From: Massilia phosphatilytica
GTDB lineage: Bacteria > Pseudomonadota > Gammaproteobacteria > Burkholderiales > Burkholderiaceae_D
Reading direction: 5' to 3'
Length of the DNA: 64,000 nt
Assembly (NCBI RefSeq): GCF_002968015.1
Contig: NZ_PUIP01000002.1
Coordinates: forward strand, 518,735-582,734
The position numbers and the translations under genes are program-made. The notes beneath the pieces were generated by a model that was given only the letters and a program-made list of their open reading frames with translations, searched no databases and was not told the DNA's origin. Below are positions 17,139-25,484 of this stretch, one piece after another; position 1 is the first letter of the stretch; the number at the start of each line of letters is the position of its first letter.

Positions 17139-18317
17139 ATGAAACGCCTGGCGTCCCTGCTGCTTGTATTGCCCTTGTTGCTTGGCGGCTGCGCCAGCAC
17201 ACCGCAACTGAGCGCCCCGCCCCCGCTGTTCGCCGACGCGTCGTTCAAGCCGGCGTCCGAGACCATCGGTGCGCGCGACCTGTTCACGCTGAGCCCGGCC
17301 ATGCAGGCCTACCTGCACAGTCCCGCCTTCGAAGCGCACCTGCGCAGCAAAGGGCTGGAACGGGGCCTGATCGATGCGCTGTACAGCAAGACCGACCTGA
17401 AACTCGAATACGATTCCAGCCGCACCCGCACGGCCGCCGAAACGTACGAAGCGCGTGCCGGCAACTGCCTGTCGCTCGTCGTCATGACCGCCGCCTTCGC
17501 GCGCGAACTGGGCATGACGGTACGTTTCCGCAGCGTGCTCGCGGACGAGACCTGGAGCCGCGACGGCGGCATCTACCTTGTCTCGTCGCACGTCAACATC
17601 GCGCTCGGCCACCGCAGGCCCAACGGCCTGCTGTACGACGAGACGTCGGAGCACGAACTCGTCGTCGACTTCCTGCCGCCGCCGGAGGCGAGCCGCTTCT
17701 ACACGCGCCAGCTGGAAGAAGAGGACATCGTCGCCCTGTACCTCAACAACCGCGCCGCCGAGTCCCTCGTGCAGGGCAAGATCGACGATGCCTACTGGTG
17801 GGCACGCGCCGCGGTGGCGACCAATCCGCCGAACGCGATCGCCTACAACACGCTGGGCGTGATCTACCAGCGCCATGGCGACCTCGTGATGGCCGAGCGG
17901 GCCTTGCGCACGGCCCTCGACCGCGAACCGGAAAGCATCGTCGTGATGCAGAACCTCGGCCCCCTGCTGGCGGCGACCGGCCGCCCGGCCGAAGCGGCCG
18001 AGATGGCGCGGCGCGTGGCCCGGATCGAACCGGTCCCGCCGTTCCAGTACTTCGACAAGGGCATGGTGGCACTCAAGGCCGGCGATTACGACGGCGCGCG
18101 CAAGCTGTTCGAACGCGAGGTCAAGCGCGCGCCCTACTACGACGAGTTCCACTTCTGGCTGGCGGTGACGCTGTTGCAGCTGGGCGAGGCATCGGCCGCG
18201 CGCGAACAGCTCGCGCTGGCGATCGACACGAGCACGAAGTCCGACAATCGCCAGCTGTACTCGGCCAAGCTGGCGCACCTGAAGCGCCAGAGCGCGAACA
18301 GCGTGCGCATCTACTAG
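17139..18317 (+). CDS. Lipoprotein with transglutaminase-like and TPR domains
   Basis: 392 residues. A lipobox LLGGC sets the lipidated Cys at 18. A transglutaminase-like fold follows with a plausible Cys110 (AGNCLSL), His151 (SSHVNIAL) and Asp177 (VVDFLP) triad. About three TPR repeats (210-385) follow, for example NAIAYNTLGVIYQRHGD. The start is preceded by GGAGGAG. The protein is expected at the outer or inner membrane facing the periplasm, where TPRs would bind a partner. Cysteine-protease or cross-linking activity is possible but unproven. Confidence 0.88.
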   Translation: MKRLASLLLVLPLLLGGCASTPQLSAPPPLFADASFKPASETIGARDLFTLSPAMQAYLHSPAFEAHLRSKGLERGLIDALYSKTDLKLEYDSSRTRTAAETYEARAGNCLSLVVMTAAFARELGMTVRFRSVLADETWSRDGGIYLVSSHVNIALGHRRPNGLLYDETSEHELVVDFLPPPEASRFYTRQLEEEDIVALYLNNRAAESLVQGKIDDAYWWARAAVATNPPNAIAYNTLGVIYQRHGDLVMAERALRTALDREPESIVVMQNLGPLLAATGRPAEAAEMARRVARIEPVPPFQYFDKGMVALKAGDYDGARKLFEREVKRAPYYDEFHFWLAVTLLQLGEASAAREQLALAIDTSTKSDNRQLYSAKLAHLKRQSANSVRIY

Positions 18318-18324
18318 AACGTAA

Positions 18325-18346
18325 AACGGCCGCGTCGGCGGCCGTT
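18325..18346. terminator. Hairpin between convergent genes
   Basis: A perfect 9-bp stem AACGGCCGC / GCGGCCGTT with a 4-base loop lies between the ends of the TPR lipoprotein gene (18317) and the convergent infA-like gene (18367). No T-run follows on either strand, so it would be a Rho-assisted or weak bidirectional terminator. Confidence 0.6.
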
Positions 18347-18366
18347 GTGCTGCTATCGCGCGTCGA

Positions 18367-18630
18367 TCAGCGGCGGCGCTGGCGCGCGGCCGACGGCGTG
18401 AAGTTGCCGCGGGTTTCGAGATGGCGGAACACGATGCGGCCCTTGTTCAGGTCATACGGCGACATTTCCAGCGTGACGCGGTCGCCGGCAATGATGCGGA
18501 TGTGGTTCTTCTTCATCCGGCCGGACGTGTAGGCGACCAGCTGGTGGCCATTTTCGAGGTCCACGCGGAAACGCATCTCCGGCAGCACTTCGGTGACCTT
18601 GCCATTCATTTCGATCAGATCTTCTTTCAT
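18367..18630 (-). CDS. infA: Translation initiation factor IF-1 (second copy type)
   Basis: 87 residues with the S1-like OB fold of IF-1: [38 protein letters not shown] and [18 protein letters not shown]-1 binds the ribosomal A site with IF-2 and IF-3. The C-terminal extension [12 protein letters not shown] is longer and more basic than the ribosomal-operon copy, as in the second IF-1 common in beta-proteobacteria. The start has AAGGAAAC upstream. Open frame further upstream (to 19080) is not coding. Confidence 0.93.
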   Translation of the reverse strand: MKEDLIEMNGKVTEVLPEMRFRVDLENGHQLVAYTSGRMKKNHIRIIAGDRVTLEMSPYDLNKGRIVFRHLETRGNFTPSAARQRRR

Positions 18631-18955
18631 GGGTTTCCTTTCAATGTGATCCCGCCCCGTATCGGCACGCGCCCGGGATGGCGAAACGGCCATCGCAGCG
18701 TCATCCTCGGGACGCTGGTCACGCATTGCCTGCTGGGGTCGGGAAAAGCGGCGCCTGGGTAGTTCGTGGCGCCGTGAATGGGGATCGAACCGATATGGGG
18801 ACGTTGCTGCGAAAAAAAAAGGGGCACTGTTGCCACGAGGCCATAACACGTAAAGTTTCCCAATATCCATGTTAAGCTTTAAATCAAAAAAATCGGTCAA
18901 GCAGATCAAGCCTCGACCGACATGAAACGGATAACCGCCGTGCGGAGGGAACTCA
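18631..18955. other. Divergent intergenic region with tRNA 3'-end-like remnant
   Basis: A 325-base region between infA and the EAL receptor gene. At 18767-18797, minus strand, it contains a sequence like a tRNA 3' end. It has a T-arm with GGTTCGATCCC (one stem mismatch), a seven-base acceptor strand TCACGGC, a discriminator G and CCA. No matching 5' half occurs nearby. A run of nine A residues starts at 18813. The end near 18944 holds the GGAGGGAA ribosome site of the next gene. Nothing else is recognised. Confidence 0.5.
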
Positions 18956-21946
18956 ATGGGCCTGGTGGACGCCATCATGCCGGGAAGTGTCATGCGCCGC
19001 CGGCTCGTGCTGGCGTGCGCGCTGCTGGCATACGCGTTGCACGCCGATGCCCGGACCTTGCACGTCGTTACCGACAACAACTATCCCCCTTTTCTCTACC
19101 TGGACAATAACGGGCGTGCCGAGGGGTATGTCGTCGACCTCTGGCACCTGTGGGAACAAAAGACGGGCGTCCATGTCGACCTCCAGCCCATGCAGTGGAG
19201 CAACGCACTCCAGAGGATGCAGGACCGCCAGGCCGACGTGATCGACATGATTTTTCGCACGCCGGGGCGCGAAACCCTCTACGATTTCTCTCGGCCGTAC
19301 GACACGCAGACGGTCGGCATCTATGTCGATCCGTCGATTTCGGGCATCCATGACGTCCAGTCGCTGAACGGCTTCCTGGTCGGCGTGCAGCGCGGCGATG
19401 CCTGCGCCGAACAACTGGCCGGGCAAGGCATCACCAACCAGAAAGCCTACCCGGCCTACGTCGCCATCCTCGATGCCGTGCGCGCAGGCGACATCAAGAT
19501 CTTTTGCATGGACGACAGTCCGGCGAACTACTACCTCTATCTCTACCGCGACCAGAAGAAGTTCGCCAAGGCCTTTACGCTGTATTCAGGACAGTTTCGC
19601 TGGGCCGTCGCCAAGGGCGACAAGGCGACGTTCGATCTCGTCGAGCAAGGCATGGCGCGCATCACGCCGGCGGAGCGCGAGGCGCTGCGGCGCAAGTGGT
19701 TCAACCAGCCGATCCAGTTCCGGCCCTACCTGCGCATCCTCGCGTTCGTGATTCTCGGCGCGCTGGCGGCGCTGGCCGCCACCCTGTTGTGGATCCGGTT
19801 CCTGCGCCGCGCCGTCCATGCGCGCACCGCCGAGATCCAGTTCAAGAACGCGCAACTGGAGCGGACCGCCCATGCGCTCATGGTCGAGCAGGCCCAGCTC
19901 CGTACGCTGGTCGAAAACAGCCCGGATGCCATGGCGCTGAAAGACAGGAACAACGTCTACGTCCACTGCAATGCCGGCGCCCAGGCCCTGCTCGGCCAGT
20001 CGCACGACCAGATCATCGGGCGCACCGACGACGACCTGTTCGTGGACAAGGCATTCGCCGCGTTCATCAAGGAAAGCGACGAGCAGGTCCGGCGCACGGG
20101 CCAGCCGCACAGGTACGAGGAAGCGGTCACCGCACCGGACGGCACCCTGCGCGACCTGGAAGTGATCAAGGTGCCGGTCCGGGCAGACGACGGCGAGACC
20201 GCGGGTGTCCTTGCCGTCGCGCGCGACATCACCGAGCGCCGCCGCGCCGAACGCGAACTGCGCGTGGCCTCGGTCGCCTTCGAAAGCCAGGACGGCATGC
20301 TGATCACCGATGCCCGGGGACGCATCGAACGCGTCAACGCCGCATTCACGCGCATCAGCGGCTACGCCGCGCCTGACGCCATCGGCCAGAATCCGCGGCT
20401 CCTGCGCTCCGGGCTGCACGACAACGATTTTTACGGGGCCATGTGGTCGACGCTGACGGCGACCGGATACTGGACCGGCGAAGTGATCAACCAGCATCGC
20501 GACGGCAGCCTGTACACGGCGCGGCTCTCGATCACGGCGGTCCCGGACGCGCAGGGGCGGACGATCCACTATATCGGCAACCTGCAGGACGTCACGGCGG
20601 AAAAACAGGCCCGCGCGCTTGCCGAGCGCCTCAAGATGTTCGATCACCTGACGGACCTGCCGAACCGCGTCCTGCTCGCAGACCGCATGGCCCGCGCCAT
20701 GACCGGTGCCGGCATCGCCCAGGAGTTCGGCGCCGTCATGATGGTGAACCTCGACCACTTCCAGAAGCTGAACGATTCCCTCGGACATGCCGTGGGCGAT
20801 CGGCTGCTCGTGGAAGTGGCGCGGCGCATCCGTTCTATCCAGCGCGACGACGATACGCTGGGCCGGTTCAGCGGCGACAGCTTCGTGCTGCTGGCCGAAC
20901 GCCTCGGCACGGACCGGAATGCGGCGGCGGCCCGCGCGCTGCTCGCCGCCGACGCCATCAGGACGGCGATCGCCGAGCCCATGATGCTCGACGGCCACCG
21001 GCTGACCTGCACCGGATCGCTCGGCGTCACGTTGTTTCGCGACGGCGCCGACAGCCCCGATGCCTTGCTGTGCCAGGCCGAGCTGGCCCTGTACAAGAGC
21101 AAGCAGAGCGGACGGAATACGGTGCGCCTCTTCGAGGACGGGATGCAGGCCGAGCTCGACGGCCGCAACTGGCTCGAGAAAGCGCTGCGCGACGCCATCC
21201 GCGACGACGCGCTGACGCTGCACTACCAGGTCCAGGTCGATGCCTGGGGGCGCCCGATCGGGGCCGAGGCGCTGCTGCGCTGGACGCACCCCGAACGCGG
21301 CGCCGTCTCGCCCGCCACGTTCATTCCGCTGGCAGAGGAGACCGGGCTGATCGAGCCGATCGGACGCTGGGTGATCGCCACGGCCTGCCGGCAGCTCGCC
21401 GCGTGGGCGCGTCACGACACCATGAGCGGCCTGACCCTTGCCGTGAACATCAGCGCGCGCCAGTTCGAGTCCGACAGCTTCGTCGACGACATCCTGGCCG
21501 AAGTCAGGCTGACGGGGGCGCCCGTGGACAAGCTGAAGCTCGAGGTCACGGAAAGCCTGGCGTTCGGCGACCTCGACGCGTCGATCCGCAAGCTGCACGT
21601 CCTCCGTGCCAACGGATTCAGCATCTCGCTCGACGACTTCGGCACCGGCAATTCCTCGCTCAACTACCTGACGAAGCTGCCGCTCACGCAACTCAAGATC
21701 GACAAGTCGTTCGTCGACGAGCTGCCGGCCAGCCATCGGGATGCGATGGTGGCCCAGACGATCATCGCCATGGGGCGGGGCCTGGGACTGGACGTGATCG
21801 CCGAAGGCGTGGAGACGGCCGCGCAACGCGACTTTCTCGTCGCGCACGGCTGCCATTCGTTCCAGGGCTACCTGTTCGGCAGGCCGCTGCCGGTGCGCGA
21901 ATTCGAGGCATTGGTACTGGCCGCGCTGGCTGCGGCGGAGGCATAG
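18956..21946 (+). CDS. Periplasmic-binding-domain receptor with PAS-PAS-GGDEF-EAL output
   Basis: 996 residues. A signal or anchor lies at about 13-32. An SBP_bac_3-type solute-binding domain spans about 35-255 ([14 protein letters not shown]... [11 protein letters not shown]). A transmembrane helix (about 262-283) and two PAS domains (about 310-420 and 430-545) follow. The GGDEF domain has a degenerate site (SGDSF near residue 640), so cyclase activity is unlikely. The EAL domain retains GAEALLRW (about 768), [10 protein letters not shown] and VIAEGVET, so it should hydrolyse c-di-GMP. The start is supported by GGAGGGAA six bases upstream. It probably couples a periplasmic amino acid or similar ligand to c-di-GMP breakdown. 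Confidence 0.92.
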   Translation: MGLVDAIMPGSVMRRRLVLACALLAYALHADARTLHVVTDNNYPPFLYLDNNGRAEGYVVDLWHLWEQKTGVHVDLQPMQWSNALQRMQDRQADVIDMIFRTPGRETLYDFSRPYDTQTVGIYVDPSISGIHDVQSLNGFLVGVQRGDACAEQLAGQGITNQKAYPAYVAILDAVRAGDIKIFCMDDSPANYYLYLYRDQKKFAKAFTLYSGQFRWAVAKGDKATFDLVEQGMARITPAEREALRRKWFNQPIQFRPYLRILAFVILGALAALAATLLWIRFLRRAVHARTAEIQFKNAQLERTAHALMVEQAQLRTLVENSPDAMALKDRNNVYVHCNAGAQALLGQSHDQIIGRTDDDLFVDKAFAAFIKESDEQVRRTGQPHRYEEAVTAPDGTLRDLEVIKVPVRADDGETAGVLAVARDITERRRAERELRVASVAFESQDGMLITDARGRIERVNAAFTRISGYAAPDAIGQNPRLLRSGLHDNDFYGAMWSTLTATGYWTGEVINQHRDGSLYTARLSITAVPDAQGRTIHYIGNLQDVTAEKQARALAERLKMFDHLTDLPNRVLLADRMARAMTGAGIAQEFGAVMMVNLDHFQKLNDSLGHAVGDRLLVEVARRIRSIQRDDDTLGRFSGDSFVLLAERLGTDRNAAAARALLAADAIRTAIAEPMMLDGHRLTCTGSLGVTLFRDGADSPDALLCQAELALYKSKQSGRNTVRLFEDGMQAELDGRNWLEKALRDAIRDDALTLHYQVQVDAWGRPIGAEALLRWTHPERGAVSPATFIPLAEETGLIEPIGRWVIATACRQLAAWARHDTMSGLTLAVNISARQFESDSFVDDILAEVRLTGAPVDKLKLEVTESLAFGDLDASIRKLHVLRANGFSISLDDFGTGNSSLNYLTKLPLTQLKIDKSFVDELPASHRDAMVAQTIIAMGRGLGLDVIAEGVETAAQRDFLVAHGCHSFQGYLFGRPLPVREFEALVLAALAAAEA

Positions 21947-21987
21947 CGCCCTCCGCGCCAACCGATTTATTCACTCAAGAGAAGACA

Positions 21988-22473
21988 ATGCGACGACTGC
22001 TCCCCCTCCTGTTCGCTGCCGTTTCCCAAGCCGCCAGCGCCAACCCGCCCACCGTGACCCTGCACACGGAATTCACGGGGCGTAATAACTGCCTCGATAT
22101 CGTCAACGCGAACAACCGTGACCAGTTGCACATGGCCCGCTGCGGTCGCTATTCGGGCCAGATGTGGGAGATTACACCCGACGCCGAGAACAGCTTCGTG
22201 CGCCTGCGGACGCGCTTTACCGGCGCGGACATGTGCCTGGACGTGGTCAACGACGGCAACAACGACCAAGTGCACATGGCATCCTGCGCCAACGTGACGG
22301 GCCAGTTATGGCACATGGATCAGACAGGCCCCGGCCCGGGCGTGCGTTTGTGGAACCAGTTCACGGGGCTGGGCAAATGCCTGGACATCGTCAACGACGG
22401 CAGCGGACGCGTGCAGCTTGCAGCATGCGGCGATTATTCGGGCCAGTACTGGAGCAAGCGCGGTTCTCGCTGA
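21988..22473 (+). CDS. Secreted ricin-type beta-trefoil lectin-like protein
   Basis: 161 residues: signal peptide (1-18, ending SANP) and one beta-trefoil made of three clear repeats. Each has the pattern FTG..xCLDIVN..N.DQ(L/V)HMA.C...(S/T)GQ.W, at about residues 25-65, 70-110 and 115-158. Each repeat has paired cysteines and a QxW-like GQMW, GQLW or GQYW. RICIN domains bind sugars. There is no fused catalytic domain, so this is a stand-alone exported lectin or inhibitor. Confidence 0.88.
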   Translation: MRRLLPLLFAAVSQAASANPPTVTLHTEFTGRNNCLDIVNANNRDQLHMARCGRYSGQMWEITPDAENSFVRLRTRFTGADMCLDVVNDGNNDQVHMASCANVTGQLWHMDQTGPGPGVRLWNQFTGLGKCLDIVNDGSGRVQLAACGDYSGQYWSKRGSR

Positions 22474-22478
22474 ACCAT

Positions 22479-22571
22479 TTAATGACCAGGCAACTGTCTC
22501 CAGCTTGCCAGCTTGTGCTCGAACGTCAGCGCCATGTGCGCTGGCGACGATGACGGCAGCACGACGGTCCG
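22479..22571 (-). pseudogene. C-terminal relic of a DNA-deoxyinosine glycosylase
   Basis: Thirty minus-strand codons ending in a TAA read RTVVLPSSSPAHMALTFEHK and then LASWRQLPGH. They match the C-terminus of the intact glycosylase gene at 24821-25336 (LVLPSSSPAYAHMSFDDKLA and VWMK). A TGA stop lies a few codons upstream, and the rest of the gene is absent. It is a dead fragment left of the secreted metalloprotease-like gene, while the intact copy lies to that gene's right. Confidence 0.75.
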
Positions 22572-22666
22572 ATTGTCCCGCGCCGGTCACGAGGTCGTGT
22601 GAATGTGTGCATTTTTGCATTCCGGGCTCCTGCTATCCTTTTAAAAAAATATAGCGGGAGACACGC

Positions 22667-24376
22667 ATGGCTTTCACCAGACATGTCTGCACGATTCTGG
22701 CGGCAATCGCATTTCTCCCCGCCACCGCATCCGCCGCCGCACCGAAGAAGGTGGAGGTCAAGGGCAGGCGCGATCCTTCCGAAATCGTCATCAAGGGCGT
22801 GCGCGATCCGTCCGCGTGGTTCCGGGTCGAGAGCGAGCACCTGGTCGTGTATTCGGACCAGGATCCGGAGCAGGTCGGCGAACTGGTCGACAACCTGGAA
22901 CGGCTGGATTATCTGCTGCGCCTCTACATGAAGGACTTCCTGACCGAGCCGACGCCCTCGCGCAAGTTCACGCTGTACTTCCAGCGCCGGGTGCACTGGC
23001 CGGAAGAAATCGGCGCGCATTCGCCGTATGCCGTCAGCCTGCTGGCCAGCTGCGAGTCCGCGACGCAGGGGTTCACGTTCGACGTGGGGCGGATGTGGAA
23101 ACTGGACAATGCATCGCTGCTGCACGCGGAGAACGATTACACGCTGATGTGGAATCTGGTGATGTATGCCGATAACTTCCTGTACCGGCATACACGCATT
23201 CGCGAACCCCGCTGGTTCGTGAACGGCTTCGTGGACTATTTCGGCGGCGTGCGCTTCACCGACAACCAGATGGCCATCGGCCGCGCCGCCGGCACCTCCT
23301 ACGACCTGCTGCAGTCCATCGACAATGGCGACCGTGCCAAGAGCCTGAATTTCGATCAGGTGCTGCGCCGCGGGACAACGTTCAAGCTCGTCGGCTACCT
23401 GACGCCCGAGTATTACGACGAATATGAATTCGTAGGACGCGCGTTCAACCTCGTGCATTACATGCTGTCGTCCGAGGAAAACCGCCGCAAGATGGCCGAG
23501 TACCTCGAGCGCGTGAACAGCGGCGGCAATCCCGCGGAAACGTTCTACGACCTGTACGGCATGGCGGGAAATGACGTCGATGCGGCCATGTGGCGTTACC
23601 GGCGCAGGGGCATGAAGATCCTGAAGATCGACAATCCCGACCTGCCGAAAGCGCGCATCGAGTTTACGCGCCTTTCGCGCGTGGAGGGCGACTTCGTCCT
23701 CGACAACGCCATGCTGAAAAGCTGTCCCACGCCCGCCAACGGCAAAAAGATCCTGGAGCGCCTGAAGACGACGGCGGCGAAGGCGTCCGCCGTCGATTTC
23801 GCCCAGGTCACGCTCGCCCGCGCCCAGATCGACTGGGGCAATCCGCGCGATTCGATTCCGTGGCTGACGGTCGCTAGCCAGCGCGATCCCGACAATCCCG
23901 AACTCCACTACCTGCTCGGCCTTGCACACCTGCGCCTGGCCGAAGGTGCGGACGGGCAGGGCGCCCGCAATGACCTGCTGGCCGCGGCGCACGCCAGCCT
24001 GACGGAAGCGGTGACGATTGCGCCCGAGGAGCCGGCCGCATCGTATGCGCTGTTCCGCGTCGAACTCATGGCCGAGGACGCACCGTCGGAACACAGCGTC
24101 GCGCGGGCCATCGACGCCTGGCGCCACGGGCAGGACATCCACGCGTTCACGCGTGCGGCCGCGCTCGCGTACGCGTGGCTGGGCGACGCCGCCAACGCAT
24201 ATCAGACGTTCCACACGCTCGCCATCGACAAGCGAAATCCCGGGGATGCCAAATGGGCCGCAACCTGGCTGGCGAGCCTCGAAAAGGGCGTCCCGAAAGA
24301 GGCGCTGCTGGCGGCGATGCGCAGCGAAAGGCCGGCGACCAGCGCTCCCAGGTCCTTCGAGGTCACGTACCGTTAA
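22667..24376 (+). CDS. Secreted DUF1570-like / TPR protein
   Basis: 569 residues with a signal peptide (1-24, cleavage near ASAAA). The N-terminal half resembles DUF1570/basic-secretory metallopeptidase-like proteins: WFRVESEHLVVYSDQDPEQV at about 51-70, FTLYFQRRVHW, and the helix NLVMYADNFLYRHTRIREPR followed by WFVNGFVDYFGG. The HExxH zinc motif is replaced by WFVNGFVDYF, so protease activity is doubtful. The C-terminal 220 residues are helical TPR-like repeats. A decayed and partly inverted paralogue follows at 24400-24794. Export to the periplasm is predicted; function unknown. Confidence 0.8.
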   Translation: MAFTRHVCTILAAIAFLPATASAAAPKKVEVKGRRDPSEIVIKGVRDPSAWFRVESEHLVVYSDQDPEQVGELVDNLERLDYLLRLYMKDFLTEPTPSRKFTLYFQRRVHWPEEIGAHSPYAVSLLASCESATQGFTFDVGRMWKLDNASLLHAENDYTLMWNLVMYADNFLYRHTRIREPRWFVNGFVDYFGGVRFTDNQMAIGRAAGTSYDLLQSIDNGDRAKSLNFDQVLRRGTTFKLVGYLTPEYYDEYEFVGRAFNLVHYMLSSEENRRKMAEYLERVNSGGNPAETFYDLYGMAGNDVDAAMWRYRRRGMKILKIDNPDLPKARIEFTRLSRVEGDFVLDNAMLKSCPTPANGKKILERLKTTAAKASAVDFAQVTLARAQIDWGNPRDSIPWLTVASQRDPDNPELHYLLGLAHLRLAEGADGQGARNDLLAAAHASLTEAVTIAPEEPAASYALFRVELMAEDAPSEHSVARAIDAWRHGQDIHAFTRAAALAYAWLGDAANAYQTFHTLAIDKRNPGDAKWAATWLASLEKGVPKEALLAAMRSERPATSAPRSFEVTYR

Positions 24377-24399
24377 ACAGACGTAGAGCCGGGACACGC

Positions 24400-24531
24400 A
24401 TAGCCTTCTTCAGAGCGGTCTGCACCCTTTTCACGGCAATCGCACTACTGCCCGCCGCCGCATCCACCGGCGCGTACGAGGCTTTCCATACGCTCGCCAT
24501 CGCATTTGTTGACTTCCAGATCCGCCCTTGA
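24400..24531 (+). pseudogene. Relic of a paralogue of the 22667 gene (signal peptide joined to C-terminal piece)
   Basis: The upstream bases and signal peptide of the preceding gene are repeated here (IAFFRAVCTLFTAIALLPAA versus MAFTRHVCTILAAIAFLPAT). The start codon has become ATA (24400-24402). After the signal, the frame jumps straight to a piece like the far C-terminus, YEAFHTLAIA (compare YQTFHTLAID), then ends. About 500 codons of the middle are missing. Confidence 0.75.
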
Positions 24532-24794
24532 TTGAACGCAAACGCCTGAGTACCGGACACATAACTGTCGATGAGGTCCACAGTGTCGACCGGGAACTTG
24601 CCGAGTCCTGGCGCCCAGTCGAATCGGTCCTGAAAATATAGGGTCAGCTTGGGCGGTTCGGTCTGCCGGATCAAGAATGGCTTCAAGTACATACACAGCA
24701 TGTAGTCGAGCCGCTGAAGATTATTCACCAACTCGATCACCTGCTCGGAATCGCTATCTGAATAGATAACGAAATGCTGGCTCTCGACACAGAT
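24503..24794 (-). pseudogene. Inverted N-terminal fragment of the same paralogue
   Basis: On the opposite strand this stretch reads VESQHFVIYSDSDSEQVIEL, then NNLQRLDYMLCMYLKPFL, and later LTLYFQDRFDW and GTQAFAFNQGRIWKS. It aligns with residues about 54-145 of the intact 22667 protein (VESEHLVVYSDQDPEQVGEL...). It is bounded by an in-frame TAG at 24795-24797 and breaks off at about 24503, where the plus-strand relic begins. It lies head-to-head with the other relic, so the duplicate was both deleted and inverted. Confidence 0.75.
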
Positions 24795-24820
24795 CTATGC
24801 CAGCCAAATTGAATGAAACT

Positions 24821-25336
24821 TCATCCGGCATTTCCATCCCGTTCCGCAGCCGATGCGCAGCGCAGGTCCACGATCTTCATCCAAACAGCCAGCTTATCGT
24901 CGAAAGACATATGAGCGTAGGCTGGGGATGACGAGGGCAACACAAGGGTTTCAAAGCCTGCCATGCTAAAGCGTTGTTCGGATTTGCCGGAGGTCTTGCC
25001 GTTGAAACAGACGCGGAACAGATGAGGGCTGTGCCGTAGCAAAACGCCAAATTCGTTGGCCTGTGCCTGGCGAATGGCAGCGTCCAGGCTTCCTTCACGT
25101 TTGCAAGCAGCGATGGTGTCCCACATGCCGATCTGGTGCACGAGCAAGCGCGCCAATCGCTCGTCGTAATCCATATCTGCGAGAGGCTCATTGGTCACTG
25201 CAGACATGAGTCGCCAGAACTGATTCCTGGGATGGGCATAGTATCGCTTTGCCGAAAGCGAAGCCTCACCAGGAAAACTTCCAAGAATAACAATACGGGT
25301 TTGCTGATCAAGAACGGGAGGCAAGCCAACTAGCAT
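24821..25336 (-). CDS. DNA-deoxyinosine glycosylase (uracil-DNA glycosylase superfamily)
   Basis: 171 residues of the family-6 UDG/hypoxanthine DNA glycosylase type, which removes deaminated bases. Motif 1 is ILGSFPGEASLSAKRYYAHP (about 15-34), followed by RNQFW. LLVHQIGMWDTIAACKREGSLD and the C-terminal LPSSSPAYAHMSFDDKL also match. The ATG at 25336 gives the usual N-terminus MLVGLPPVLD; no good ribosome site is visible. The gene has lower GC than its neighbours, and a relic of a second copy lies at 22479-22571. Confidence 0.88.
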   Translation of the reverse strand: MLVGLPPVLDQQTRIVILGSFPGEASLSAKRYYAHPRNQFWRLMSAVTNEPLADMDYDERLARLLVHQIGMWDTIAACKREGSLDAAIRQAQANEFGVLLRHSPHLFRVCFNGKTSGKSEQRFSMAGFETLVLPSSSPAYAHMSFDDKLAVWMKIVDLRCASAAERDGNAG

Positions 25337-25406
25337 AGGGGCGACTTCGCTTGTAGTGAATGAGACATAACAACGTGCGTCATCGGGCGATTCTAGCCCG
25401 CGCACG

Positions 25407-25440
25407 AAAAAAGCGGCAGTACGCTCGCACGTACCGCCGC
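25407..25440 (-). terminator. Rho-independent terminator of the RND efflux operon
   Basis: On the minus strand a stem GCGGCGGTACG / CGTACTGCCGC (one mismatch, 6-base loop) is followed directly by TTTTTT. It lies 45 bases after the stop codon of the outer-membrane factor gene. Confidence 0.88.
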
Positions 25441-25484
25441 AAAGGGCATTACCGGAATCGCAGTAAGGCCAGGGACTTCGTCCT

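Noticed and set aside
18767..18870. A complete tRNA gene on the minus strand
   Set aside because: Only the T arm, acceptor strand and CCA are seen. No D arm, anticodon arm or 5' acceptor strand can be drawn, so it is listed only as a remnant.
24363..24740. A functional minus-strand gene of about 125 codons
   Set aside because: It is the inverted fragment of the neighbouring secreted-protein gene. Its tail is antisense to the plus-strand relic and no start with a ribosome site exists.
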